Shown in pieces: positions 27,754 to 41,975 of a stretch of DNA of 64,000 bases (positions within the stretch are counted from its first letter, which is position 1; every line of letters starts with the position of its first letter). Made by a program: the position numbers and the translations under genes. The DNA is taken from positions 12,836,501 to 12,900,500 of the forward strand of contig JAILWY010000027.1 of assembly GCA_022113835.1 (NCBI GenBank), read 5' to 3'. Below the pieces are notes generated by a model. That model was not told where the DNA came from, ran no database searches, and worked only from the letters and a program-made list of their open reading frames with translations. Source of the DNA: Atopsyche davidsoni. Lineage: Eukaryota; Arthropoda; Insecta; Trichoptera; Hydrobiosidae.

Positions 27754-30432
27754 AATTTTTCATATTTGTCCAGCGCATGTTAAAAATACGATAAAACATT
27801 AATCCGATAACAATGTTGGCCATAATCTAATAATTTCGATAGCAGACGTAAATTCTCACAAGCAACATGTGACCGATCATTTCATTTCACGTATTCAATT
27901 GACATTTTTTGATTCACACACAATCGATTTTAGAATTTGACAATTTTATTGTGTATTTAATCTTTTAATTATTTAACATTGAATTTTGATCCCAGATAAC
28001 TAATTAATCTCAATAAACATATATATTTCACTAACGTCTTGCGAATAACGAAGATTTTTTTTATTTTAACTTTTTTTTCTTAAAAAATTTGTGCACTCCG
28101 TGCAATGTCAATATCTAAATAAACGCGATGCCGAATTAGCTCAGTAGTACAAACGCCCTATATACTCTACATCAGTTTGTAAACATAGTTATTATTCCAG
28201 ACATTATTTTTTTAATTAATTACATAACATTCCTGTTTAAGATATTCATTAAATAAAAGATACTTGCGACTCAGTTTGTGTGTAGATACGAAACTCGACA
28301 GCCGCATATATTTATAATAATAATTTTATAAAGCATTATGGTTGAAACATATAGGTACCTACACTTTGCTGATTGTACACTTTATATATTTATACTTTGC
28401 TGAACTTTGTACTATAATATCGTTGCATATAATTTATGAACTTCTTGAATTGTCACGAATGCATGCTCAAGAATTATTGTGTAAGAGAAACTTATTGCGT
28501 TAATACGATATTACCAAAGAAAATAATTTTTATTTGATGACGCAAGAATCCGGAAACATCACCACAGCATTGTATTTACAACGATTATAATAAATAAAGA
28601 AAACATTGGGCTACTTGTAGATATGTGCTGTAAAAATTTAAAAAATATATAAAAAAGTATCAGTCAAAGTCAAACATAATTTCTGTTGCTGGGATTTTAC
28701 TTATTTTTTAACGATAAATCTTGTCTTATAACATGAACAATATCTTAATCTATTGATAAAAACAGTGAATGGAAACGTAAACCTTTGTTTTATTATTTTA
28801 TTACTTTTTTATTTACAATTGTATTTAAAAATTCAAAGCAAGCAACAAATATACAGTTAAAAAATGTATTCATTTTGAAAAAATGTAGTATTTATTGATT
28901 TGCTTCAATTTACTGGAACCGTCCATTGGTCATCAATCATAATGTGCCAGTATTGATTATTTTACTAATCTCCTTAGATTTACAACAATATGACTCATTT
29001 TTATATCAAAGAATAATTTATTTTAAGAAAAATAACCGATTGTACAGTAATATCCAAAACATATATGACATTTTGTAAAATCATGATCATTGCCTAGATC
29101 CCTAATACCTACTACATTGTAATCAAACAATCGTATTAAAACAAATATAAAGTGACTGAATTGAAATAATTTATCTCAACTAACCTTGCTTAAAAAACTG
29201 GTAAGTGTCTTGCTTATAATTCTGGAGCATTTGAGTTTTCATTGCTGTATTTACTTAGTTATATACATAATTGTTTTTTTCGTAATAAAACACTACAACA
29301 CGTGTTTCCTTTAATTTTAAGTTTTTATTAAATTATTTTTGAAATGGGTGTATTAAAAGCATCAATGTAATAATAATAAGTTAGAGCTTATTTGAAGCTT
29401 ATTGAACTATATACAATGTAAATATTTACATCAGCAATCAGCAATTAATTATTAATATATATTAAAATGCTACCACATTATATACAACAATTAATAAACA
29501 ACATACATTGACAGATAACCTCAGATTGAAAGTATATTTATAAATTAAATAGGAGCATCGACAATTTAATTACATTTATTTTTTTATATTTTATTTACGG
29601 ATAATGTCGCACTTTCACTATTGCAAATAAATTTGGCGTAATTTTTATGATATGCCAAAAAAATGTGTTTGAACAGGTGCAATCAAACGGTCATTAATTA
29701 TTCACGAAATTACATTACTTCAAAGTTAGCTTACGAGAGTTTTATTTTTTTATTTGACAATAAAACAGACCCGTTCTATTATAATACTCAAATGAACTAT
29801 CTTAATTATAAAAAAACTAACTATTTACCTTAAATTTATTAAATCATTGTAACATTAATATTTTACATTACACTTCATTTTTAAACTATACAAAGTAATA
29901 AATAAAATGTAATGAATCAATTATTTTACAGCTATTATTTCCAAACGTTCTTATCATATTTAATATATTTATATACCAGAGTGAACAAAAATCTACAAGA
30001 AAATGATTTTACCGAATGTCGAAACACAGGCGCTTAGCACTGTTCAATTTAGACAAAGCTATCCTAAAATATTCGTATACATTAGTTCATCCCTGGAATG
30101 ATCATTCAATACTCGACAAAGAATATTTCTTTGTACATTTTTATCACTTTGTCGTTTGTCATTGCATCGGGTGCATCGGAAGCTCTCGATTTTTAACAAT
30201 AAGTACGTTTCTCCGGGCCGTTGGCTGGAAACTCAATTTGTATTTTACCGCTGTCGCTGACGAATAAAACAGAAATCTGCTACATCGACTTCTTAAACAA
30301 TCTAAACAAATGACGTCCGTTTAAAATTAAAACAAACGAATAACTCATTATTTGTGGCATAAATATCATTTATAATTCTTTTGATATTTTTTACAATAAT
30401 ATACACTTGAGTTTTGGCCGTTTTTGAAAAGT

Positions 30433-30613
30433 TTCTTTGAAATCTCTGACGACACGAGTTACGCCATCGCCGCCTCGACCAATAGGCGAGAAGACGGATC
30501 GATGTTTGGCCCTTTATTGCGTACTGACTTTCTTCAGGGTTCTGCGTCCAGGACTTGGAATTGTGTGTCTAAGTTTGCACATTTGTAAACTGTATCACCT
30601 CCGAGAAGCGAAT
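30433..30613 (+). promoter_or_regulatory. Promoter-like block and candidate first exon (unit 2)
   Basis: Same CCAAT-containing block as in unit 1, with the intact gtaagt donor at 30614-30619. Confidence 0.4.
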
Positions 30614-31083
30614 GTAAGTAAACTCGTTTAGTTTTTTAACTCGTATACCTGTGTATTTACTCTAAATGCGGTTTGTTATCGCCATTCGTTTGATGGACGG
30701 CCGCGGTGACCAACATGGCGTCATGTAAATACCAAAAAATTGCGGAGCGACTGACGTTTTGCAGGATGCTTATTTACTTATTATTCTCATGTTTTACGTT
30801 TCTTTTTTTATCTACTGGATAAATAGGATGTGATCTGAGTCGGATAGTTGTAGTGCTGTTGTAAGACATTATCGACAGTTACAATAAACAGTGCTACCGT
30901 TGAGTTTGTTTGTAATTTAACATCTGTACAAATTGGCGTTTCTCGAGGTTATTTTCTGTTTTATGCCGCATTGAAATGTTTTATCTCTAATTTTTATTTC
31001 GGGTGTTTTCGTAAAAGTATTCAGCAAACATATTCAATCTAAAAATGCAGTGGTTGATGTTCAGTTTTCTTGACCCGAGTAAC

Positions 31084-31606
31084 TTCTTCTTAATCTTCTA
31101 TTCTTTCACTGAAGTCTTTGTTCCTTACAAACGAACATTCATAAAGGAAGTGGACTTCGCTCCTCTTCCCTATAACAATTAACTTTACTTAAATAGCTTT
31201 ATTTTACGATATGTAATTTAAGTTCATATGTTGTTGCATCTTTTAACACAATCCTTTTTTCTACCCATTCTCTTAATGACTCCAATGGCTGCGTCCATTG
31301 TTGTATGTCCATATGTTTGTTTCGGTGCAGGACTACGGTCTTTTGTTGTAATATGTCAATATATACCAATGTACTTAGAAAGCTAGAACATAACTCGCCT
31401 GACCACCGAACGAGACGCTGTCTGTCTGTCTGTCTGTCGGTGTGAATAAATCTACAATAATTGTCAATTGAAAGTCTATCATTTATCGACGTTGAACGAG
31501 AGTCCTTCAAATATTGTGCATCCGCGGGACGTTCACATGTCAAGCTAGTGACGTTCTGAGACGAGGCACATAACAGTTGATGTTCAGTTTTCTTGACCCG
31601 AGTAAC
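31084..31606 (-). mobile_element. 523-bp insertion with 30-bp direct repeats (unit 2)
   Basis: Present at the same place in the left arm only; the direct repeats are 31054-31083 and 31577-31606. No difference from the unit 1 copy was noticed. Confidence 0.6.
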
Positions 31607-32761
31607 GTGTGCTATTTTTGAGGTTGTGTCCGCTTCCTATTCCGTTTTGGTCTCTAGACGTATTTTTTTCATCCGCAGAGAGCAGTTCTCAATAAATCTG
31701 TCTTCTAGAAAAGTACGATGGAGTTTTAATCGATAATACTTAAACGTAAAACCTGCAATGCCTGACCTTGTCCCTGCTGTCCGATTCCAATTCCCAAGTC
31801 TAATGACCACTAAGTATCCGATAGATATTAACGTGAAAAACAAGCTTTCTATTATTAATCTTTTTGCACGTATTGTGATTGAATTTACATGGTAAAAAAA
31901 TACTGAATGCACATGTTTCATCAGTATTGATTTTATTTTTCTTTTTATTTCTAAATTACCCGTCCCAACAACCTAACCATTTTTCAATCTTTACCCATAA
32001 AATGAGCTATTTTTTTTATTGCAATGGTTATTATATTGAAGAATATATAGAAACCTAATATATTTTGACCACATTTGTACGATGCAAAACTAGCTAGCAA
32101 GAATTGTGATGAGTGATGACCTTGATTTATCAACAATTACTAGGTAGAGTTACTGTTCTCAGGGAGAATAAATTATTGCAATTTGTGTAGCATATTATAT
32201 TTTATACACTATCATTTTACGAAATAATAGTTCAGTCAAGGTAAAAACTGCATTTTGTTTGTTAGTTTATCATTTGATGACTTTAGTTAGTTATTGTTAA
32301 CTTTGTTCAACTTATACTCATAAATACAAGTAAATTCGATTAACAACAACATATTCTTCAATTTTATCACATTTAAATGTAATTTTTATAAATGAGAATT
32401 CGTAAAACTTTCTTTTAAAATTTATTATATGAACATTTATTTACCCTGCATTTAACTTATATATTGATCATTACTGGATTATAAAGACCTCTACACATAC
32501 AGCAACTAATCGCGCCACCAACTTTCGGGTAGCCAATAGCATCCCTTTATTTTGGGAGTTTTTTTTTTTTAATGTTAATAGCGGTTTAACTTTAAAATAA
32601 TATGTTAAAACATATAAAAGTGTAGTATGTCTCCATTTGCTTAGTAAACTAGCTCCAGGAGCATTTATATTCACAGTATTACATGATACAAATATGTTTA
32701 TTTATTCTCATGTACAACATAAAATTATTTTAAATTACAATTTTTTATTAAATAATTTCAG

Positions 32762-32901
32762 ATACCGCGCACGCGTAAGAGGCACCACTCCTCAACTCGC
32801 CCTCGTTCAAGGTCTCGCTCGCACACATATGATGTGAAACGACGGCGCCCTGATGACTCTCCTGCGGGTTCATCATATCGCATAAGATCTCGTTCTCACA
32901 G
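32762..32901 (+). CDS. RS-domain exon, open copy (left arm, unit 2)
   Basis: Acceptor, 46-codon RS frame and GC-type donor are all intact and match unit 1. Confidence 0.6.
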
Positions 32902-33105
32902 GCAAGTTACTCACCATTACCAACTTCTAAGTGTATTTTTCATGAAATCTAAATCATTACCTACTACATATACCACACTACACATACCAATTTACTTGGA
33001 ATTTGCATACATTGATCTGAACTTTTACACTATCGTTGGTGAATACAAATCAAGTTGTCATAAAATAGAATACTTATCATGCACTAAATAGTCCCCCAGA
33101 TAAAT

Positions 33106-33210
33106 CTTCAGCGCCATCTATTGTATTAATCATTCGTTCATTTATTTGACCGCGAAACTTTCCCCATAGATGACTTTAGTGTACATAAATATAAGTGACT
33201 TTACCATGAC
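33106..33210 (+). repeat. 105-bp repeat A (unit 2)
   Basis: Same position relative to the retroelement tail as in unit 1. Confidence 0.9.
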
Positions 33211-33427
33211 TGTACCGGACGTACATTTTGAACTGCACCATAAGGGTCACTGGTAGCAAAGCATTTAACGCTTGTAGCAGGCAGCCCGGGATTGTCGAAG
33301 TCAGCCCGGGGTTGTAGAAGTCAGCAAGGGCAGAGAAGTCAGCACGGGAAGAGAAGTCAGCTCGGGATCGTAGAAGTCAGCACGGGAAGAGGTCTTAATC
33401 AAACGCTGGTTGGTTTCACACTGATCT
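33211..33427 (-). mobile_element. LTR-like tail of BEL/Pao remnant (unit 2)
   Basis: Contains the GTCAG minisatellite (33277-33392) and the AATAAA overlapping the gag ORF stop. Confidence 0.4.
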
Positions 33428-35782
33428 TTATTGTACAATACAGGCATATTTATTTACAAAGTAATTCCTGCGTGGAAGCCGCGCAGGATCGTTTGCCCGT
33501 GCCGAACGATGCCGGGCGAGAATCTTCGTACGTGCCGAAACGGGGCCGGGCGAGAGATCGTTGATGCCGCTCCCGACACGCCGGCGGTTCTCAAGCGCGG
33601 CGCGTGCGGGCCGTGCATACAACGCCTGCGGGTCCGTGTACTGTGAGCGGTGGCCGCTCCGGCCCGCCGCTGTCAGCTTCCTTGCGTACCCTTTGCTGAC
33701 ATAATCTCCTATTTTTTCATGGTACGCATCGGACAGAACTGGGTCGGCTCTGAGCTTACGCTCCAGCACCATCAGTCGGTTCAGAGCACAAGCCCGGTTG
33801 TCGGGTAGGTGGGTGTCCCCATCCTTCCACAGGAGTCCTGTCTCCCAGCGTCCTGATTTCAACTGGCGCGTGGTAGCCGCCATTATGGCTCGAGCTCTCT
33901 TTTCTTCGGCGCACTCTGCCCGAGAGAAGGGCGTGACTCCTAGTGAGTCGATTGCGAAGCTTTTCTTAACTAACTCATTTAGTTGATCTTCCCGCTCGGT
34001 GGTTAGGGTGACGTGGTAGCTACTCTGAGTCTGACCCCTTCCGTGAGCCACCCATCCCAGCGACGTGTGAGACAGGATGCAGGCGTCGCTTGTTGTCTCT
34101 TTCAGCTCTCGGGTGACGATGAGGTGGGCGTTGTCCATGCCTATCAGCAGTCGTGGTCTGATGTCTCGGCCGCCCGTCCGGGTCGTCTCGTCCTTGATCG
34201 TCTGTACTGGGAGCATGAGAGCCTTTACCGTGCATGCCTTCACGGTGTACTCTGCCGCGTCTCCCCGCACGCGGATCTTCACTATTTGGGACAGGCTGTC
34301 GGTGGTGCACATCCCACTGATGCCGTGGATCCGAATATCTTGGATCGGTCCCTTGGCCCCCACGCTCGCTGCAACGCTGCTGTCGATCAGCGTTATGGTG
34401 GATCCTTCGTCCAGGAGTGCGTGGACGTCCATGGATCCGGTAGGGCCGCTCACGGTCACGGGTATCACCTTGAGCAGGATGGAGTGTCCCTGCCGCCAGG
34501 TGTTGGCTACCGTGTTTCTTGGCTTCAGTTCGGTGTGCAGAAGGCGGTGATGTGGTCTGCTGCACCCATTCTCGCCGCATATTTTCCTGGTACAGTACCG
34601 CGATCGGTGGGCGGGCTCCAGACAGATGAAGCACCGATTGAGACGGTTCACGAGGTCCCAACGTTCCTGGGTGCTCTTCTTCGTGAAGACATTGCACTTG
34701 TCCATCCTGTGCTTTCCGGCTCTGCATATCGGGCATGCGTCCCGGTTGCGGTCTTCCCGGTGGTCATCGCGGCCATCCTGGTGGCGATACCCCCGGCTAT
34801 CCTGTCGGCCATCCTGCCGGCCTTCTCCGCGACGGTCGTCGCGGTGTTCTTGCTCTGGTTCCTGAGCCTGGTCAGTTATCGCGAGCACGTGAGCGTCCTT
34901 ACGCCCCCTTCCTGTGGTCCGCTTGCGGTCCAGACAACCCGCGAACGCTGCTCTCTCGCAGCCCTTGATCAGCCACTTACCTAGATCGGCAATGGTGGGC
35001 CTCTCTCCGTCTATCGGCTTGTCAAAGAACTGTAGCATCCATGCATACTGCAGGAATTGAGGCAGCTTTGATACCATGGAGGTGAGCAAGTTTGGCATCC
35101 CCAGGTACCTGCTCCCTTCCTTTCCGATGGTAGCGACAAGGTTGTTGATCGCCACCGCGATTTCTATCACCTTGTCCACTCCGCTTCCCTCTTCCAGCCG
35201 CGGCATCCGTTGCATGCTCTCCAGCATATTATTGACGATCGTGTCCCGATCGCCAAAGCGGATCCGCAGCGAGTCTATTATTTCCCCGACCCTCTCAGGA
35301 TCGTTGAGCATTCCAGCGACGGCCAACCGTGCCTCGCCTTTCAGGGATTGGCACAATCTTATAAGATTCTCCGAATCCGTTATCGCGCACACTCTCGATG
35401 TTTGCTCCCATTGCGCAATGAATGTCGGCCAATCGATGGGATCACCGTTGAAGGGTGGTAAATCCTTCACGCCCGACTGTCTCGCCATGAAGGCCTCAAT
35501 GTGCGAGATATCTTGGGTTGCGGTGTTCCGACTCTCGTCGCTCCGATGTAGCGGCGCGCCCTTTGCGGCCGTATCGGACGGGACGCTTCCCTTCGCCGGC
35601 TCGTCTGCAATGGTATGCAGTGGCGCGGGGGTGTGTTGACTGTTCTCGCTCATGACGGAACGCATTGCCTGCGTTATCGCCGTCATGAGCTGGGCCATGG
35701 GGTCGGTTTGTTGCACCCATGCCGCTGTTTGACGGTGTGGTTCCCTGGGACATTCTCCACTGTGAGCTGGGGAACTCTTCAA
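33428..35782 (-). CDS. BEL/Pao gag-protease ORF, truncated before RT (unit 2)
   Basis: The protein is identical to the unit 1 copy over all 784 codons, with the first ATG at 35698. No stop or frameshift has arisen. Confidence 0.9.
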   Translation of the reverse strand: MKSSPAHSGECPREPHRQTAAWVQQTDPMAQLMTAITQAMRSVMSENSQHTPAPLHTIADEPAKGSVPSDTAAKGAPLHRSDESRNTATQDISHIEAFMARQSGVKDLPPFNGDPIDWPTFIAQWEQTSRVCAITDSENLIRLCQSLKGEARLAVAGMLNDPERVGEIIDSLRIRFGDRDTIVNNMLESMQRMPRLEEGSGVDKVIEIAVAINNLVATIGKEGSRYLGMPNLLTSMVSKLPQFLQYAWMLQFFDKPIDGERPTIADLGKWLIKGCERAAFAGCLDRKRTTGRGRKDAHVLAITDQAQEPEQEHRDDRRGEGRQDGRQDSRGYRHQDGRDDHREDRNRDACPICRAGKHRMDKCNVFTKKSTQERWDLVNRLNRCFICLEPAHRSRYCTRKICGENGCSRPHHRLLHTELKPRNTVANTWRQGHSILLKVIPVTVSGPTGSMDVHALLDEGSTITLIDSSVAASVGAKGPIQDIRIHGISGMCTTDSLSQIVKIRVRGDAAEYTVKACTVKALMLPVQTIKDETTRTGGRDIRPRLLIGMDNAHLIVTRELKETTSDACILSHTSLGWVAHGRGQTQSSYHVTLTTEREDQLNELVKKSFAIDSLGVTPFSRAECAEEKRARAIMAATTRQLKSGRWETGLLWKDGDTHLPDNRACALNRLMVLERKLRADPVLSDAYHEKIGDYVSKGYARKLTAAGRSGHRSQYTDPQALYARPARAALENRRRVGSGINDLSPGPVSARTKILARHRSARANDPARLPRRNYFVNKYACIVQ

Positions 35783-36434
35783 GGAATAATGTACAGTCTA
35801 GTCTAGTTGTTAACATATATATTTAAATAGTTCAGTTTGTATTCACTTATAGCTGAAGAAATAATAGCAACTGAGCAAGTTTACCATACAATTTCATTTG
35901 CATAATTGCATTCTTTTTTGTCAAGCACATGGTGAAATTACATAAGTATAATTATTCCTATCAATAAAATCCTTTAGGATAAGATTTCCACAGCAGAATA
36001 TTTCAAAATAAATCTGTTTAAAAACCAGATAACTATTAAAACATCTCAGACCCTTTGATTTTTTCTAAGCTCCATCTTTCTAAAAATGTCTACCCCATAG
36101 CTATCTTTCTCTAACATTTACCCCTTTCTTCTATACCTCTATAAAGTTATGATATTTTTGATGAATTAATGGTGAATCAAAGATGTTAGTTATAATCATA
36201 AGAAAAAATTAACTTGAAATACTTTTTAATGATAAACATAAAATTTTACATTTTTGCTTTTATGGACGTTTTTATATACTTAAAACAGAACCCGGTGATA
36301 TCAAAACTCTTAAGATTCCAAGTTCCCTATAGGAGTATTTTTCCATGCTTAAAATGTGTAGATATTTTTGGCCATACAGTATAAAAACATAATACACATT
36401 ATACGGGACGTATAAAGACTGTATTTATTTATAG

Positions 36435-37842
36435 GTAACTTGCCTGTGAGAACGAGATCTTATGCGATATGAAGAACCCGCAGGAGAGTCATCAGGGCGC
36501 AGTCGTTTCACATCATGTGTGTGAGCGAGACCTTGAACGAGAGCGAGTTGAGGAGTGGTGCCTCTTACGCGTGCGCGGCATCTGAAATTATTTAATAAAA
36601 AATTGTAATTTAAAATAATTTTATGTTGTACATGAGAATAAATAAACATATTTGTATCATGTAATACTGTGAATATAAATGCTCCTGGAGCTAGTTTACT
36701 AAGCAAATGGAGACATACTACACTTTTATATGTTTTAACATATTATTTTAAAGTTAAACCGCTATTAACATTAAAAAAAAAAAACTCCCAAAATAAAGGG
36801 ATGCTATTGGCTACCCGAAAGTTGGTGGCGCGATTAGTTGCTGTATGTGTAGAGGTCTTTATAATCCAGTAATGATCAATATATAAGTTAAATGCAGGGT
36901 AAATAAATGTTCATATAATAAATTTTAAAAGAAAGTTTTACGAATTCTCATTTATAAAAATTACATTTAAATGTGATAAAATTGAAGAATATGTTGTTGT
37001 TAATCGAATTTACTTGTATTTATGAGTATAAGTTGAACAAAGTTAACAATAACTAACTAAAGTCATCAAATGATAAACTAACAAACAAAATGCAGTTTTT
37101 ACCTTGACTGAACTATTATTTCGTAAAATGATAGTGTATAAAATATAATATGCTACACAAATTGCAATAATTTATTCTCCCTGAGAACAGTAACTCTACC
37201 TAGTAATTGTTGATAAATCAAGGTCATCACTCATCACAATTCTTGCTAGCTAGTTTTGCATCGTACAAATGTGGTCAAAATATATTAGGTTTCTATATAT
37301 TCTTCAATATAATAACCATTGCAATAAAAAAAATAGCTCATTTTATGGGTAAAGATTGAAAAATGGTTAGGTTGTTGGGACGGGTAATTTAGAAATAAAA
37401 AGAAAAATAAAATCAATACTGATGAAACATGTGCATTCAGTATTTTTTTACCATGTAAATTCAATCACAATACGTGCAAAAAGATTAATAATAGAAAGCT
37501 TGTTTTTCACGTTAATATCTATCGGATACTTAGTGGTCATTAGACTTGGGAATTGGAATCGGACAGCAGGGACAAGGTCAGGCATTGCAGGTTTTACGTT
37601 TAAGTATTATCGATTAAAACTCCATCGTACTTTTCTAGAAGACAGATTTATTGAGAACTGCTCTCTGCGGATGAAAAAAATACGTCTAGAGACCAAAACG
37701 GAATAGGAAGCGGACACAACCTCAAAAATAGCACACGTTACTCGGGTCAAGAAAACTGAACATCAACCACTGCATTTTTAGATTGAATATGTTTGCTGAA
37801 TACTTTTACGAAAACACCCGAAATAAAAATTAGAGATAAAAC
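36435..37842 (-). repeat. Inverted-repeat right arm, unit 2
   Basis: Carries G at 37209, complementary to the C of its own left arm at 32134. The arms of this unit therefore agree with each other and differ from those of unit 1. Confidence 0.95.
36444..36581 (-). pseudogene. RS exon, frameshifted copy (right arm, unit 2)
   Basis: Same 2-bp loss and substitutions as in unit 1, so the damage predates amplification of the units. Confidence 0.7.
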
Positions 37843-38031
37843 TTAAAATAAAATAAAATTTACTCTACTTATTTTATTATTCACTTGAACAGACTTTTTG
37901 AAAGGCTGTAAATTACAAAAACTTCACTTCATACGGCAGCACAAGGTTGGCTATGATTATGAATTTTGAATTTCAACCACAAACCCACGTACTTTGAAAG
38001 GCTCTAAATTACAAAAACTTCACTTTGAAAA

Positions 38032-38233
38032 CACTTTTAAAATACTTTTAAATTCACTTTTAAAACACTTTTAAATTCACTTTTAAAACACTTTTAAATT
38101 CACTTTTAAAAAAATACTTTTAAATTCACTTTTTAAAAAATACTTTTAAATTCACTTTTTAAAAAATACTTTTAAATTCACTTTTTAAAAAATACTTTTA
38201 AATTCACTTTTAAAACACTTTTAAATTCACTTT
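38032..38233. repeat. TTTTAAATTCAC minisatellite (unit 2)
   Basis: Same copy number and A-run pattern as in unit 1 as far as I can see. Confidence 0.9.
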
Positions 38234-39024
38234 ACTTGATTCTTTATTCCTTGAAGAGTTATTGGAGAGAATAATTAGTAGATTAATATGTCTCATGCAG
38301 TTGCAACGATCACGATGTGTAACTCAAATAAAAATTATTGTTTCACATTTATTACAAATGAAGCCTTAAATTAATTGATAACTTTATCGATAAACCAGTT
38401 CATTTCATCAGGAGTAAGCATTATCTTTCGAAATGCCAATAAATATATTATATAATTTTACAATCTTTCATATTCAGTAATGAAGGAATTGAAAATTTAA
38501 ACCTTGAAATCAGTTTTTATTTATCGACTGTGGTTATAATATTTTAAATAAAAGTTGGAAATATCAAACAAACTTTGTTTGATAATACCAACGTAGTTAA
38601 CACGAAACCTAAACCGGTCACTAATAAAATTTTGATTTGAAAAACATTTGAAAAAATCACCAAAATATTTTATTCAAAATAATAATATAAAGTTCCACCA
38701 TGTAGTTTTTGTCAAAAATATTGAATATAACTATGGTTAGGTACAACTAAATATGATAATCAAATATTTTCATGATAGACAAAGAACATATGTTTCAGAA
38801 TATGTTTTTTTTTAATATTGAAGTTATATGAATTGTATTTAGATTATTTAATTTTCCTTGTTTGCGTATGTATAAGGATTGTGCATAATTTGTATAATGT
38901 ATAGCAGGCATGGTGGCAACATTATGGATGTTCGGCAATAATGCTTAGCTTATATGTTGCATAATTTATATTAATTTCAATGATCTTTCCTGCTGTGCCT
39001 TGATATTCTTTATTCAGTGAAGCG

Positions 39025-39129
39025 CTTCAGCGCCATCTATTGTATTAATCATTCGTTCATTTATTTGACCGCGAAACTTTCCCCATAGATGACTTTAGTG
39101 TACATAAATATAAGTGACTTTACCATGAC
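39025..39129 (+). repeat. 105-bp repeat B (unit 2)
   Basis: Second 105-bp copy of the unit, 5,919 bases from copy A. Confidence 0.9.
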
Positions 39130-39627
39130 CCTTCTAAATAATAATAAAAAATCAATTTAATTTTAGTTCTGAGAGGTCATTTCTAGTTTTATAACAGATT
39201 CTTTTATCCAAATATAGAAAAATTATAATTATTTTATATTGTTTCATGTATATCTAATTATTGGCTATATTAAATTGATGTTTATTGCAAACAATGCTAG
39301 ATGGAAACCATAAGTGAATATAAGGAATGAACTGTTCTTATCATTTTATTTAACATTATAATTTTTAAAAGATTATGATAAATCCTATGTATTAATAGTT
39401 CTTATAAACTTTGACAAAAAACTTGTTTTTACCAAAAGCTATAGTTACGTAATGTTACAACAATTTCACAATGTATTGATTAGTTCTATGAAATCTAAAT
39501 ATATCGAATACTTCTGGATTTCTATAAAACTGTTGGATAATATATGAGCTGTCAATAACACAGCAGAGCAATAATTATTTTTTGCAATCATTTAATTTGG
39601 AATTCTGCAAACATTGACCTTGACTAA

Positions 39628-39739
39628 GACCCGACCGCCACCGAGCAGACTGTACATAATCTCCCGCCCTCTCAATTTTCTATACCAATGAGCATTTCTC
39701 GTGTTTCCGCCTTCCTATTTGGTCGGTGCTGTCAGTGTG
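39628..39739 (+). promoter_or_regulatory. Second promoter-like island (unit 2)
   Basis: CCAAT, GC box-like and TCAGT motifs are all retained. Confidence 0.4.
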
Positions 39740-39865
39740 ATGAATGAAATACAATATTTAAATGAACTACTGTTAGGCACTGGAAAAAAACTGCTGCCTA
39801 TTCTACTTGTGGATAATTACATGCCGGATCAGATATGCTTAAGTCCCCAGCTTAATTGTGATTAA
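39740..39865 (+). CDS. 41-codon ORF (unit 2)
   Basis: Open and identical to the unit 1 frame. Confidence 0.25.
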   Translation: MNEIQYLNELLLGTGKKLLPILLVDNYMPDQICLSPQLNCD

Positions 39866-41889
39866 GTGTTTTGAGTGAGATAGCTCATACTGATTTGTCT
39901 TGATAATTCAAAAATTTTAATGGATATCTACAATTATTAGTTACTGGCGATGGAAGCTAAATTTTTGTGAATAATGACAATGAATTTCTATGAACATAAT
40001 TGTAGGTTTTAATTGAGTTTTTAAATTCTTTCAATGCTTAAGCAGCCAAATGTGAGTATTTTCAAGTACTGTTAATAAACTTTTATTTTTAAATAATTTT
40101 TTCTCTTCGATCTTCAACGTTACCATATAATGTGGGGGTAATTTATCTTTTTAGTTGTTTTAAGCCCAGCGCATCTTTTGGTTTTAAAGCTATTATTTTA
40201 TAGCTAATTGAGTATATGTAAACAAAACCAATTTACTAAGTAAATAAAAATTTGGCTCCCAATTTTTTTTTATGTGTCTTGAGGGAAGGAGTGCTTCATA
40301 AGCCATTCATTTTTTAAATTAAAATTTCTTATAAATATTTTATTTTTGGTGAAGGGTTATGAAGCGGGTATTTGTAAAAAAAACCACCATAATATTGTTC
40401 TATTATATTCTTAAAAAATGTTTGTTTTGTTTGCAATAAATTTAAACAATCATCTACATACACATGAAAATGATAATGTAAAAAAAATAAAAATACTGAG
40501 AAAGACATGAAATTTTTAAACATTATTTTTATAATATGAAGTGACCTCAAGGTGATGCCCCAAATATTCCAAACCGAGCTGGACTTTGACATTTATGCAA
40601 TGGTCCATTACTTCACCGATTTTCACAACTTTTCTATTTTGACTGGTGCTTATGGCACTGAGGATAAAAAAGAAATTATCACTGATTAACATCAGGTTTA
40701 TGGAGAGTATTTTGAAATCAGCTAGATTTGTTTTTATTTTATGTGTTTTTTTTCTTTTGAGTGTCCGAACTTGCTACATTAAATTAATATAAATGGTGTG
40801 GGTTGATCGCCTCAGCATTGGAATGAAATATCAGAATGTTTACGATTAAAACAGAAACAAGTTATGATAGCATTAAACATAAACTTTAATTTATTATTGC
40901 TATTCTGTAAATAATGATTATTTCAGAATGTACTGCTATAAACACCACAAAATGGCTGTTTTGTTAAACCTCAAGTGTCATGTGACCGGGCGCGTGGCGT
41001 GCCTTAAGAGAATGTGGGTGCATTTTGCTATTACTGGCTCCAATATTAAAAATATATGAAATAATAAATTTGTATTTCAATTGATTGAATTGATGTATAT
41101 ATTTTTTAACGTTTCCAAGTTCACAACTTTTAATGTTTATTTTATGAAAATAGATCTCTATGAGAGTAGATAGATCAAAGAAATCCAATATTTAAATTCA
41201 TATTATTAGGTTTTTATAGTACATTTTTCTAAAACCAACTTAGTTCTGATTAAATTAGATTGGCCGCTTTTGGAGTCAATTTCTGTAATCTGAAAAATTG
41301 TGCTCCACTGACTTTTCGGCCTCATCTGAACGAAGCCCAATAAAACCAAGTTTTACCAAATTGCTTTTATGTTTTATAAATAATTTGACATCCTATACAT
41401 TTAATATCATCAAATATAAAATTTTTTAGTATAATCAATCGTCCATAAATTTAGTTTTTTTTTTTTTTACATCCATTGGATATAGAGCACGTGCATACTA
41501 GCACCACAGTTATTGTCAATTTCTTAGGTTCAAGATTTGTGTCCTATGTTTTACATATTAAATGTATACGTTTATTTCAAATTTTACGAGACGTACCGTT
41601 TTAATTTGATAATTTTTTTTTCTCATTAGTCATATAACAGACCATCACAAAGTGACATATCCTTCTAAAAAATGTGTATTATACTGATAGTACAATTTAA
41701 TGCCTACGTTTTTATAAGCTCAGATTATCTTGTTATTTTTTTACAGTATAATTTTATGAGTTCCAAATATTCAAAGCTTTTTTCACACCACTACAGAAAT
41801 GGATGTGATATTAATATTGATTACAATATTATTAATCATCAAAGATGGATGCTTAGTATGTAACAATGGCGGCACGGCAATAAATCAGA

Positions 41890-41975
41890 ATAATATAATG
41901 CCTGTCCTCGGCTGACGAGAGTGACGTGCCGACGTGGAGATTTTTCATGATGACACAAGTCCGTAACTCTTTTCT
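41890..41975 (+). repeat. 86-bp segment, internal copy (unit 2 end)
   Basis: Followed by the 391-bp segment (41976-42366) and then unit 3. Confidence 0.9.

Larger units (their letters stand above)
30978..32910 (+). repeat. Inverted-repeat left arm, unit 2
   Basis: Pairs with 36435-37842. It is also in inverted orientation to the right arm of unit 1 (21822-23229), about 7.7 kb to its left, so alternative foldbacks across the unit junction are possible. Confidence 0.95.
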